Assembly (NCBI GenBank): GCA_036645955.1
Contig: JAVXND010000001.1
Location: 62,001 to 126,000 of the forward strand
Direction: 5' to 3'
From: Limiplasma sp036645955
GTDB lineage: Bacteria; Bacillota; Clostridia; Christensenellales; Aristaeellaceae
Length of the DNA stretch: 64,000 nt
Shown: positions 25,008 through 32,651 of the stretch, piece by piece
How the letters are laid out: each line of letters begins with the position of its first letter
Position numbering within the stretch: the first letter of the stretch is position 1
Made by a program: the position numbers and the translations under genes
The notes under the pieces: model-generated
Seen by the model: only the letters and a program-made list of their open reading frames with translations
The model's database searches: none
Told to the model about the DNA's origin: nothing

Positions 25008-28000
25008 TTATTCTTCATCCTCGGGTTTATCGTCGGCAATCTCAACACCTTCAACGCTGCCTAAATCGTCGCCCAAGTCTATGTCAAAATCGTCTAAATC
25101 ATCATCCAGGGTGAAGTCAACTTCCACGTCCTCGTCCACAACGGTATCCTCCACCGTGTCGGCTTCGGGCTTCTCAATCTCTTCATCCTCAGCATAGCGC
25201 GTGGAGGAGATCGAATCGTTATCCATGTCATCGTCGTCCATTTCGCGAATGATGATTTCATTCTTGTTTGTGTCCAAAACGCGGATATCCAATGCCAAGG
25301 CCTGCAGCTCCTTAATGAGCACCTTAAAGCTTTCAGGCACGCCAGGCGCGGGGATGTTCGTGCCCTTGACAATGGCCTCGTAGGTTTTCACGCGCCCCAC
25401 AATATCATCGGACTTCACCGTCAAAATTTCCTGTAGGGTGTTTGCCGCGCCATAAGCCTCCAGCGCCCAAACTTCCATTTCACCAAAGCGCTGACCGCCG
25501 AACTGCGCCTTGCCGCCTAAGGGCTGCTGCGTTACCAGGGAATAGGGGCCAACGGAGCGTGCGTGCATCTTGTCGTCTACCAAGTGATGCAGCTTCAGGA
25601 AGTACATGTAGCCAACCGTTACGGGGTTTTCAAACGCGTTGCCCGTGCGGCCGTCATAGAGGATGGTTTTGCCATTGGGACTCATGCCCGCCATCTTGAG
25701 GCATTCCTCAATGTCTTCCTCGGTTGCGCCGTCAAATACAGGCGTGGCCACATGCCAGCCCAATGCCTTTGCCGCCATGCCCAAATGAACCTCCAGCACC
25801 TGACCAAGGTTCATACGAGAAGGTACGCCCAAGGGGTTTAAAACAATTTGCAGGGGGGTGCCATCGGGCATAAAGGGCATATCCTCTTCACGCAAGATTC
25901 TAGACACAACACCCTTGTTGCCGTGGCGGCCTGCCATTTTATCGCCGACGCTGATTTTGCGCTTTTGGGCAATGTACACGCGAACCATCATGTTCACGCC
26001 GGGCGAAAGCTCATCCTTGTTTTCACGCGTGAAGGTTTTCACGTCCACCACAATGCCGCCCTCGCCATGGGGTACGCGCAAAGAGGTGTCGCGAACCTCA
26101 CGTGCTTTTTCACCAAAGATGGCACGGAGCAAGCGTTCTTCTGCAGTCAGGTCGGTTTCACCCTTGGGGGTGACCTTACCAATCAAAATATCGCCGCTGC
26201 GAACCTCTGCACCAATGCGAATGATGCCCTCTTCGTCCAAATCCTTCACCGCATCATCACCGATGTTGGGAATATCGCGGGTGATTTCCTCGGGTCCCAG
26301 CTTGGTTTCGCGTGCTTCTGACTCAAATTCCTCAATGTGGATGGAGGTGTAAATGTCCTCCTTGACAAGCTTTTCACTAATCAGAACCGCGTCTTCATAG
26401 TTGTAGCCTTCCCAGGTCATAAAGCCAATCAGCACATTGCGGCCAAGGCCAATTTCACCTTTATCGGTAGAAGGTCCGTCCGCAAGCAAATCGCCTTTTT
26501 CAATCAGCTGCCCTTGCTTTACGCGGGGACGCTGGTTGATGCAGGTGCCTTGGTTGCTTCGTGCAAACTTGCTCAAGCGGTAGTGATGCCGTTCGCCAAG
26601 AGTATCCTTAATGATAATCTCGTTGCCTGAAACCTTTTCCACAACGCCCTCTTGCTTGGACAGAAGCACCACGCCGCTATCGTGAGCGGCCTTGTACTCC
26701 ATGCCCGTGCCAATGATGGGCGCTTCAGGCACCAACAGCGGCACCGCCTGACGCTGCATGTTACTGCCCATCAATGCGCGGGTAGCATCGTCGTTTTCCA
26801 GGAAGGGGATCATGGCTGTTGCCACAGATACCACCTGTCTGGGGCTTACGTCAATAAAATCAGCACGTTCAGGCTTGACTTGAATAATTTCCGCACGCTC
26901 GCGCACAGGCAGATATTCGTTTACGAAGCTGCCATCCTCGTTGAGCGGCTCGTTTGCCTGCGCAACCCTGTAGAAATCCTCTTCATCGGCCGTCATGTAC
27001 ACAATTTCGCTTGTGACGCAATTGGTTTTTTTGTCGATCTTACGGTAAGGGGCTTCAATGAAGCCATACTCGTTGATGCGCGCATAGGTCGCCAAGGAGC
27101 CAATCAAGCCGATGTTGGGGCCTTCAGGCGTTTCAATGGGGCAAATGCGGGAATAGTGACTGTAGTGCACGTCGCGCACTTCAAACGAAGCACGGTCACG
27201 GTTCAAGCCGCCAGGTCCCAAAGCGGAAAGGCGGCGCTTATGCGTGAGCTCTGCCAATGGGTTGGGCTGATCCATGAACTGGGATAGCTGAGAGGAGCCA
27301 AAGAACTCTTTGATGGCCGCGCTCACAGGGCGGATGTTAATCAGCTCGCCAGGGCGAACCTCATCCGCATCTTGAATGGCCATGCGCTCACGAACCACAC
27401 GCTCCAAGCGCGAAAGACCAATACGGATTTGGTTTTGCAGTAGCTCGCCCACACTGCGGAGGCGGCGATTGCCCAAATGGTCAATGTCGTCCGTAAAGCC
27501 GATTTCGTAGGGCAAGCCCAGCAAATAGCTAATGGAAGCCACAATATCCTGCGCCAAAATGTGCTTAGGCACGAGGTCGTGAATACGGGCGCGGAGCGTT
27601 TCGCGAAGCTGCTCTTCACTCTCACTGCCTTCCACAATTTCTTTGAGCACAGGGAACAGTACATTTTCTTGAATGCCGACCTCTTTGGGGTCGAAGGGCA
27701 GGTGCTTGGACGCATCCACAAACCAGTTGCCAACTACCTTGTGTACATGGTTTTCCACCTTGATGGTAGCGGTATTGATGCCTGCGTTTTGAATGGCGCG
27801 CGCCACGTCTTTTTCAATGATTTCGCCCTGCTTAACAAACAGCTCGCCCGTAATGGGGTCCGCAATATCCTCCGCAGACTCATGATCCTGAATGCGGGTT
27901 GCAAGGGATAGCTTTTTGTTAAACTTGTAGCGGCCCACACGCATTAAATCATAACGCTTGGGATCAAAAAACAGGGAATTGAACAAGCTCTGAGCGCTAT

Positions 28001-28745
28001 CCTTTGTAGGCGGCTCACCTGGTTTTTGACGCTTGTAAATCTCAATCAAGCCCTCATCACGGCTTTTGGCGTTATCACCCCGCTGAATCGTAGCCATCAA
28101 CCGCTCGTCTTCCCCCATCAGGTCGATGATTTCAGCATCTGTGCCATAGCCCAGAGAGCGCAAAATCAGCGTGAGAGGGAGTTTCCGTGCGCGGTCAATA
28201 CGCACCCAAAGTACATCATTGGAGTCGGTTTCGTATTCCAGCCAAGCACCGCGGTTGGGTATCACAGTGGTGGAAAACAGATGCTTGCCTGCCTTGTCGA
28301 TCTCGACATCATAATATACTCCCGGGGAACGAACCAGCTGGCTCACAATGACGCGCTCCGCGCCATTGATGATGAAGGTGCCATGCTCGGTCATGAGGGG
28401 GAAGTCACCCATAAATACGTCCGACTCCTTGATTTCGCCCGTCTCGCGATTTTTGAGACGAACAAAGACCTTCAGCGGAGCCGCGTAGGTCATGTCGCGT
28501 TCTTTGCAGCGTTCCACGCTGTTTTTAGGCTCGTCCAAGGAATAATCCACAAATTCCAGCGACAAGTTCTCGGTGTAGTCAACGATTGGCGAAACGTCGT
28601 CCAATACCTCGCGTAGGTCGACCTCCAAAAAGCGCTTGTAAGAATTTTTCTGCACCTCGATTAGATCGGGCATTTCCAAAATCTCATCGGCGCGAGAAAA
28701 GCTCATACGCTTTCTCAGCTTCCCCAATTGAACCTCATGCACCAT
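25008..28745 (-). CDS. rpoB: DNA-directed RNA polymerase subunit beta
   Basis: The 1245-residue beta subunit of RNA polymerase. Rifampicin-pocket sequence (FFGSSQLSQFMDQPNPL, then HKRRLSALGPGG) and the conserved KMAGRHGNKG block are present. The start at MVHEVQLGKLRK is chosen because AAGGGGTG sits about 9 bases ahead; two earlier starts (GTG, ATG) are too close to it. The last 80 or so residues form a long, very acidic, low-complexity tail. Only rpoC follows; rplJ/rplL are not upstream, and a strong promoter of its own is seen at 28910-28938. Confidence 0.98.
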   Translation of the reverse strand: MVHEVQLGKLRKRMSFSRADEILEMPDLIEVQKNSYKRFLEVDLREVLDDVSPIVDYTENLSLEFVDYSLDEPKNSVERCKERDMTYAAPLKVFVRLKNRETGEIKESDVFMGDFPLMTEHGTFIINGAERVIVSQLVRSPGVYYDVEIDKAGKHLFSTTVIPNRGAWLEYETDSNDVLWVRIDRARKLPLTLILRSLGYGTDAEIIDLMGEDERLMATIQRGDNAKSRDEGLIEIYKRQKPGEPPTKDSAQSLFNSLFFDPKRYDLMRVGRYKFNKKLSLATRIQDHESAEDIADPITGELFVKQGEIIEKDVARAIQNAGINTATIKVENHVHKVVGNWFVDASKHLPFDPKEVGIQENVLFPVLKEIVEGSESEEQLRETLRARIHDLVPKHILAQDIVASISYLLGLPYEIGFTDDIDHLGNRRLRSVGELLQNQIRIGLSRLERVVRERMAIQDADEVRPGELINIRPVSAAIKEFFGSSQLSQFMDQPNPLAELTHKRRLSALGPGGLNRDRASFEVRDVHYSHYSRICPIETPEGPNIGLIGSLATYARINEYGFIEAPYRKIDKKTNCVTSEIVYMTADEEDFYRVAQANEPLNEDGSFVNEYLPVRERAEIIQVKPERADFIDVSPRQVVSVATAMIPFLENDDATRALMGSNMQRQAVPLLVPEAPIIGTGMEYKAAHDSGVVLLSKQEGVVEKVSGNEIIIKDTLGERHHYRLSKFARSNQGTCINQRPRVKQGQLIEKGDLLADGPSTDKGEIGLGRNVLIGFMTWEGYNYEDAVLISEKLVKEDIYTSIHIEEFESEARETKLGPEEITRDIPNIGDDAVKDLDEEGIIRIGAEVRSGDILIGKVTPKGETDLTAEERLLRAIFGEKAREVRDTSLRVPHGEGGIVVDVKTFTRENKDELSPGVNMMVRVYIAQKRKISVGDKMAGRHGNKGVVSRILREEDMPFMPDGTPLQIVLNPLGVPSRMNLGQVLEVHLGMAAKALGWHVATPVFDGATEEDIEECLKMAGMSPNGKTILYDGRTGNAFENPVTVGYMYFLKLHHLVDDKMHARSVGPYSLVTQQPLGGKAQFGGQRFGEMEVWALEAYGAANTLQEILTVKSDDIVGRVKTYEAIVKGTNIPAPGVPESFKVLIKELQALALDIRVLDTNKNEIIIREMDDDDMDNDSISSTRYAEDEEIEKPEADTVEDTVVDEDVEVDFTLDDDLDDFDIDLGDDLGSVEGVEIADDKPEDEE

Positions 28746-28807
28746 AAATGCCATCACCCCTTATGTTCTCGCAGCGTATGATACCGGCGTAACTCCCACC
28801 CCCTTTT

Positions 28808-28836
28808 AGCAACAAAATTTTCTTGTTGCTTTTTTC
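28808..28836 (+). terminator. Hairpin with U-tract in the rpoB leader, oriented against rpoB
   Basis: AGCAACAA and TTGTTGCT flank AATTTTC and are followed by six T residues on the plus strand. No plus-strand gene ends here, so it would stop antisense transcription. On the minus strand the hairpin would simply fold in the rpoB leader. Confidence 0.45.
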
Positions 28837-28909
28837 GTAAAGGGAATGTACAATACCAATCAACGGATGGGCATGAGTTCGCACAGTAACAATACTGATG
28901 CAAGTTTAT

Positions 28910-28938
28910 ATTATAGCGCTCGTTAACCCATGTGTCAA
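28910..28938 (-). promoter_or_regulatory. Perfect-consensus sigma-A promoter of rpoBC
   Basis: On the minus strand TTGACA (28938-28933) and TATAAT (28915-28910) are separated by exactly 17 bases. Transcription would start near 28903, giving a leader of about 160 bases before the rpoB ATG. Confidence 0.88.
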
Positions 28939-29047
28939 TACATATGGGCATAATTCATTACTTTGTTTTCATGGGTAGTGAGTTGTTAAAAAAAAGCTGT
29001 AACCACGCTTGCCGTAAAAGGTTACATTTGGCAGAGGATGGGGTATT

Positions 29048-29497
29048 ATGACAAAATTCGGACAAGTAAGCGCTTATGATGCGCAAACGGGAATGGCTAC
29101 TGTGACCTACGCGCGGCCTGATGCCTGCGAAAAATGCGGCGCATGCGGCACCAAAACCCATATGAGCTCCATCGACCTCAAGGCGGATTGCGCTTTGGGG
29201 GATTGGGTGCGTGTGGAGCTGCCCGACAGCCGCTTCATGCAGGCAACCGCCCTTGCATATTTGCTTCCCCTGTGCGCTTTTTTACTGGGCTTGGGTTTGG
29301 GCTACGTGCTATCAGGCCAGCAGGAAATTTGGGCACTGCTAGGCAGTCTGCTGGGCTTAGCCCTTGCCATGCTCGCGCTCAAGCGCTACGATCGCCATAT
29401 TTCCGGCAAGCCCGAGTGGCTTCCCCACATTGTGGAAATATATTCGACCAAACCAGACATGTCGCAAATCGGCTGTGATTTGCAATCAAAACCTTGA
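29048..29497 (+). CDS. RseC/MucC-like membrane protein (SoxR reducing system family)
   Basis: A 149-residue membrane protein. The N-terminal beta-rich part carries CEKCGACG, the CxxCxxC cluster of RseC/RsxC-associated proteins, at about residues 29-36. Two membrane helices follow (about 74-95 and 98-117) and the tail is cytoplasmic. RseC-type proteins are linked to electron transfer and sigma-factor control in proteobacteria; in clostridia their role is unclear. AGAGGATGGGG precedes the ATG. It is divergent from rpoB and stands alone. Confidence 0.82.
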   Translation: MTKFGQVSAYDAQTGMATVTYARPDACEKCGACGTKTHMSSIDLKADCALGDWVRVELPDSRFMQATALAYLLPLCAFLLGLGLGYVLSGQQEIWALLGSLLGLALAMLALKRYDRHISGKPEWLPHIVEIYSTKPDMSQIGCDLQSKP

Positions 29498-29837
29498 GCC
29501 AGCAACGTTTTACAGCCAACATGCCCAAAACAGACCTGTAAAGTCTGTGAAGAAATCCATGAGAGTTTTGCTGTTCAAAACGGCTTAATCGTGGTATACT
29601 AATCCTGATATACGGGATCGTAGGCTTTGACGGTCAGAAAAATACATCCCCATCATATAGTTTTGCGATGGCACGCAACATAGTTGTTGCGTTTGATGTT
29701 TTCTGTGTGTCTTTTGTACCTTACGCCTGGTAAAAAGGTTCGTTAACGGCGGCAACGCGTTTTCGGCCTCAATCATAATGCTCCAAACCCTTATCCAAAA
29801 AAAACGACCGCGCATCGCGCGGAAAAAGGAGGCCACA
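29498..29837 (+). promoter_or_regulatory. RNase J leader region with promoter candidate and hairpin
   Basis: This 340-base gap holds no gene. TATACT at 29595-29600 is a good -10 with a poor -35 (TGTTCA, 17 bases upstream). ACGCAAC (29673-29679) and GTTGCGT (29686-29692) make a hairpin with a 6-base loop, followed by a T-rich stretch (TTTGATGTTTTCTGTG), so attenuation or self-cleavage in the leader is possible. No known riboswitch class was recognised. Confidence 0.4.
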
Positions 29838-31502
29838 ATGGCAGAAAACGAAGCAAAGCTTCGCGTCATCCCGCTTGGCGGCGTAGATGAATTTGGTAAG
29901 AACATCACCGTAATTGAATACGGCGAGGATATCCTCGTCGTGGATTGCGGTTCCATCTTCCCCAAGGAGGATATGCTGGGCGTTGACTTGGTCATCCCGG
30001 ATGTAACCTATCTCATCAAAAACAAGGATCGCATCCGCGGCATGCTCCTCACCCACGGCCATGAAGACCACATCGGTGCCACGCCTTACGTGCTGCGCCA
30101 AGTACCCATGCCGCTTTTTGGCACCAAGCTCACCCTTGCGTTGGTTGATTTAAAATTGAAGGAGCACCGCATTGCGGGCATTCCGCTCAATGTGATTAAG
30201 CCAAGCGACGAGATTACCTTGGGCTGTTTCAAAATCAAATTTATTCATGTAAACCACTCCATCGCAGGGGCGGTGTCCTTGGCCATTACCTCACCCGTGG
30301 GCACCATCATCATGAGCGGCGACTTCAAGGTGGACTTTACCCCCATTGACGGGCAAGTGACCGACCTTGCAAGCTTCGCGGCGCTGGGCAGTGCAGGCGT
30401 TTTGGCTTTCCTGTGTGAATCCACCAACATCGAGCGCAAGGGTCACACCATGAGCGAAACCAAAATCGGCCAGACCTTTATTGACATGTTCCAGCAGGCA
30501 AAGGGGCGCGTGATCGTTGCCATGTTTGCAAGCAACGTCCACCGTGTGCAAATGGTGGTGGATTCTGCCGCCATGTTTGGCCGCAAGGTTTGCTTTGTGG
30601 GCCGCAGTATGGTAAACGTGAGCCGCGTGGCCATGTCCATCGGCGAAATGTCCATTCCGGAAGAAAACCTTATTGATATTGACGATATCGACTCCTACCC
30701 CGATGATAAAATCCTTGTGGTTACCACGGGCAGTCAGGGCGAAGCAATGGCAGGCCTCACGCGCATGGCTTACAGCGAGCATCGCAAGCTCCAAATTCGT
30801 CCTTCCGATATGGTCATTATTTCCGCTTCCCCAATCCCCGGCAATGAAAAACCTGTTTCACGCGTGATCAACCAGCTGTACCGTTGCGGCGCCAATGTCA
30901 TTTACGGCCAGCTTGGTGATGTTCACGTTTCAGGCCATGCCTGCCAAGAAGAAATCAAGCTCCTTCACGTGCTATGCAAGGCAAAGTATTTCATCCCCAT
31001 TCACGGCGAATATGCCAAGCTTTGGCAGCATGCGGAGCTAGCCGAAAGCTTGGGCACCCCCAGTGAAAACATCATCATCCCCGAAATTGGGCAGGTCATT
31101 GAAATGGACAGCAGCAGCTTAGCCATTACAGGTGAAGTGCCCACGGGCGGCGTTTTGGTGGATGGCTTGGGCATTGGCGATGTTGGCAACGTGGTGCTGC
31201 GGGATCGCAAGCATTTAAGCCAGGATGGTTTGATCATTGTGGTTATGGCCATTGACCGTGACAACGGCACATTGGTTTCCGGCCCCGATATCATCAGCCG
31301 CGGCTTTGTGTATGTGCGCGAAAACGAAGACATCATTGAGTGCAGCCGTGAGCTGGCACGCAACATCATCATGAGCTACGGTCAAATTGATGGCAGTGAA
31401 TGGCAAGCCATGAAGAACCGCATCAAGGATGAGCTTCACCGTTACATCTTCGACAAAATCAAACGCAATCCCATGATTTTGCCAATCATCATGGAAATTT
31501 AA
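29838..31502 (+). CDS. rnj: Ribonuclease J
   Basis: A 554-residue metallo-beta-lactamase/beta-CASP ribonuclease with 5'-3' exo- and endonuclease activity, central to mRNA decay and rRNA processing. The zinc motif HGHEDHIG (H73, H75, D77, H78) is clear, with the beta-CASP part around SGDFKVDFTP and the C-terminal signature IPIHGEYAKL. The start is the ATG 6 bases after AAAAAGGAGG; a longer frame adds 20 residues without similarity. It is a single gene closed by a strong terminator. Whether it is J1 or J2 cannot be decided here. Confidence 0.95.
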   Translation: MAENEAKLRVIPLGGVDEFGKNITVIEYGEDILVVDCGSIFPKEDMLGVDLVIPDVTYLIKNKDRIRGMLLTHGHEDHIGATPYVLRQVPMPLFGTKLTLALVDLKLKEHRIAGIPLNVIKPSDEITLGCFKIKFIHVNHSIAGAVSLAITSPVGTIIMSGDFKVDFTPIDGQVTDLASFAALGSAGVLAFLCESTNIERKGHTMSETKIGQTFIDMFQQAKGRVIVAMFASNVHRVQMVVDSAAMFGRKVCFVGRSMVNVSRVAMSIGEMSIPEENLIDIDDIDSYPDDKILVVTTGSQGEAMAGLTRMAYSEHRKLQIRPSDMVIISASPIPGNEKPVSRVINQLYRCGANVIYGQLGDVHVSGHACQEEIKLLHVLCKAKYFIPIHGEYAKLWQHAELAESLGTPSENIIIPEIGQVIEMDSSSLAITGEVPTGGVLVDGLGIGDVGNVVLRDRKHLSQDGLIIVVMAIDRDNGTLVSGPDIISRGFVYVRENEDIIECSRELARNIIMSYGQIDGSEWQAMKNRIKDELHRYIFDKIKRNPMILPIIMEI

Positions 31503-31514
31503 AAGTACCCGCAT

Positions 31515-31553
31515 AAAAACTGCGGCACGCTGATGAAGCGTGCCGCAGTTTTT
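31515..31553 (+). terminator. Terminator after RNase J
   Basis: AAAAACTGCGGCACGC and GCGTGCCGCAGTTTTT form a perfect 16-bp stem around a 7-base loop 12 bases after the RNase J stop. It is a textbook intrinsic terminator. Confidence 0.93.
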
Positions 31554-31574
31554 GTGGAAAGTCACCGCCAGTGC

Positions 31575-31603
31575 TTGAAAATGAAAGGGTTTTCGCGTAT
31601 AAT
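31575..31603 (+). promoter_or_regulatory. Promoter of the DUF3791/DUF3990 cassette
   Basis: TTGAAA (31575-31580) and TATAAT (31598-31603) have a 17-base spacer. The start point would be near 31610, about 25 bases before the first ATG, so the cassette has its own strong promoter. Confidence 0.82.
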
Positions 31604-31634
31604 GAAGTATAAGAAATAGTAGGAGGAACAGAGC

Positions 31635-31856
31635 ATGCAGAACGATCAAACACGGCTTGCGGAGTTCTTTTCCTCAGTCATTGAAGAATATAAAGTACTA
31701 CATCACCTATCAGGAGCGGATGCCGCCAATCTGCTCAACCGCAGCGGTGCTCTTGACTTTCTTGAGGATGGCTATGAAATGCTTCATACACAATCCTTAG
31801 CATATATCGTAAATGAAGTTGAAGGTTATATGAAAAAGCGAGGTGCGGTCAAGTGA
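31635..31856 (+). CDS. DUF3791 small protein, candidate antitoxin
   Basis: A 73-residue, helix-rich acidic protein matching the DUF3791 pattern from memory: an N-terminal helix FFSSVIEEYKVLHHLSG, a helix with NLLNRSGALDFLEDGYEMLHT and a final YIVNEVEGYMKKR. TAGGAGGA lies 8 bases before the ATG. Its stop overlaps the next gene's GTG start by 4 bases (GTGA). DUF3791 proteins are usually encoded beside DUF3990 proteins, and the small size and tight coupling suggest an antitoxin. That role is inferred. Confidence 0.75.
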   Translation: MQNDQTRLAEFFSSVIEEYKVLHHLSGADAANLLNRSGALDFLEDGYEMLHTQSLAYIVNEVEGYMKKRGAVK

Positions 31857-32344
31857 TTCTGCACCACGGAAGCAGTGTTATTGTCCAGCACCCAGAAATC
31901 ATGAAAAGCTCCAGAACGCTGGACTTCGGCTATGGTTTCTACACAACGACCAGCCATGACCAAGCGTACAAATGGGCTAGAATTAAAGCAAACCGTGATG
32001 CAACACCCTCTGGTTTCATCAGCACCTATGAGATGGATGACCGAATTCTCTCCGAAAGCTCGCTCCACTCACACTCTTTCCGTGGCGTAAGTAGCGAATG
32101 GCTCCGTTTTGTAATTAACAATCGTATGAAGGATGGCTTTGCTCACACATACGACGTTGTACGCGGTGCCGTTGCGAATGATCGTGTGTATGCCTGCTTG
32201 AATGCCTTTGAGAATCGCTTCATGTCATTTGAGATGGCAATTCAGGAACTACGAACTTACAAACTTGACGATCAGGTTTCCTTTCACACCGCCAAAGCGC
32301 TATCTTATCTTCACTTTATCAGCAGCGAAGAGGTGCCGTTATGA
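31853..32344 (+). CDS. DUF3990 protein, ADP-ribosyltransferase-like candidate toxin
   Basis: A 163-residue protein starting at GTG, with LHHGSS at residues 3-8 and DFGYGFYTTTSHDQAYKWA at 24-42. This is the DUF3990 pattern, and it resembles the H...Y core of ADP-ribosyltransferase folds, with H5 and Y30 as likely NAD-binding residues. The third catalytic residue is not clear. It overlaps both neighbours by 4 bases, so the three proteins are made together. The most likely role is a toxin that modifies a cellular target, held in check by one or both small partners. Family placement is good; toxicity is inference. Confidence 0.75.
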   Translation: MILHHGSSVIVQHPEIMKSSRTLDFGYGFYTTTSHDQAYKWARIKANRDATPSGFISTYEMDDRILSESSLHSHSFRGVSSEWLRFVINNRMKDGFAHTYDVVRGAVANDRVYACLNAFENRFMSFEMAIQELRTYKLDDQVSFHTAKALSYLHFISSEEVPL

Positions 32345-32565
32345 GTCAATTGCCTGCCATTACGCAAAACAATGTCCATATTTTCATCCCACGCAAAGTA
32401 GCCTATATCACAAAAAGACTAAACCAAGAAAAACACACGAATGCAAAAGATTCAGTCCTTCTATTCTACAACTCTCGAACATACCGACAGCTCGAACAGG
32501 AAAGTACAAAGCTATGGCAGGATAACGTCAAACAGCTGTATGCCGATTTTATCCACGAGCAATAA
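32341..32565 (+). CDS. Small protein of the DUF3990 cassette, second candidate antitoxin
   Basis: A 74-residue protein whose ATG overlaps the DUF3990 stop (ATGA). It has a basic N-terminal half (IPRKVAYITKRLNQEK) and a pattern FYNSRTYRQLEQESTKLWQ in the second half. Small proteins with a similar FYxSxTYxxL...TKLW pattern are, from memory, common beside DUF3990. It could be a second antitoxin or a DNA-binding autoregulator. No assigned domain is recognised with certainty. Confidence 0.6.
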   Translation: MSQLPAITQNNVHIFIPRKVAYITKRLNQEKHTNAKDSVLLFYNSRTYRQLEQESTKLWQDNVKQLYADFIHEQ

Positions 32566-32583
32566 GCCTCACAAACAAAAAAC

Positions 32584-32629
32584 CGCCGCCTGTAGGGACA
32601 CGCTCTATCGCATCCCTGCAGGCGGCAGT
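32584..32629. terminator. Hairpin between the DUF3990 cassette and htrA, partly matching the dispersed repeat
   Basis: CCGCCTGTAGGGA and TCCCTGCAGGCGG pair with one G-U-type mismatch around a 14-base loop. It lies between convergent genes and the T-poor flanks make it a weak or bidirectional terminator. Its TGTAGGGACAC matches the start of the repeats at 21281 and 57968. Confidence 0.55.
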
Positions 32630-32651
32630 TGTTTATTGGATGAAACCAGTT

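Noticed and set aside
24994..25197. Serine-rich small plus-strand frame
   Set aside because: It is the complement of the acidic tail codons of rpoB (GAC/GAT/GAA give TC-rich sequence).
29498..29837. Known riboswitch or T-box in the RNase J leader
   Set aside because: No T-box core, specifier loop or familiar aptamer motif could be recognised; only one simple hairpin is seen.
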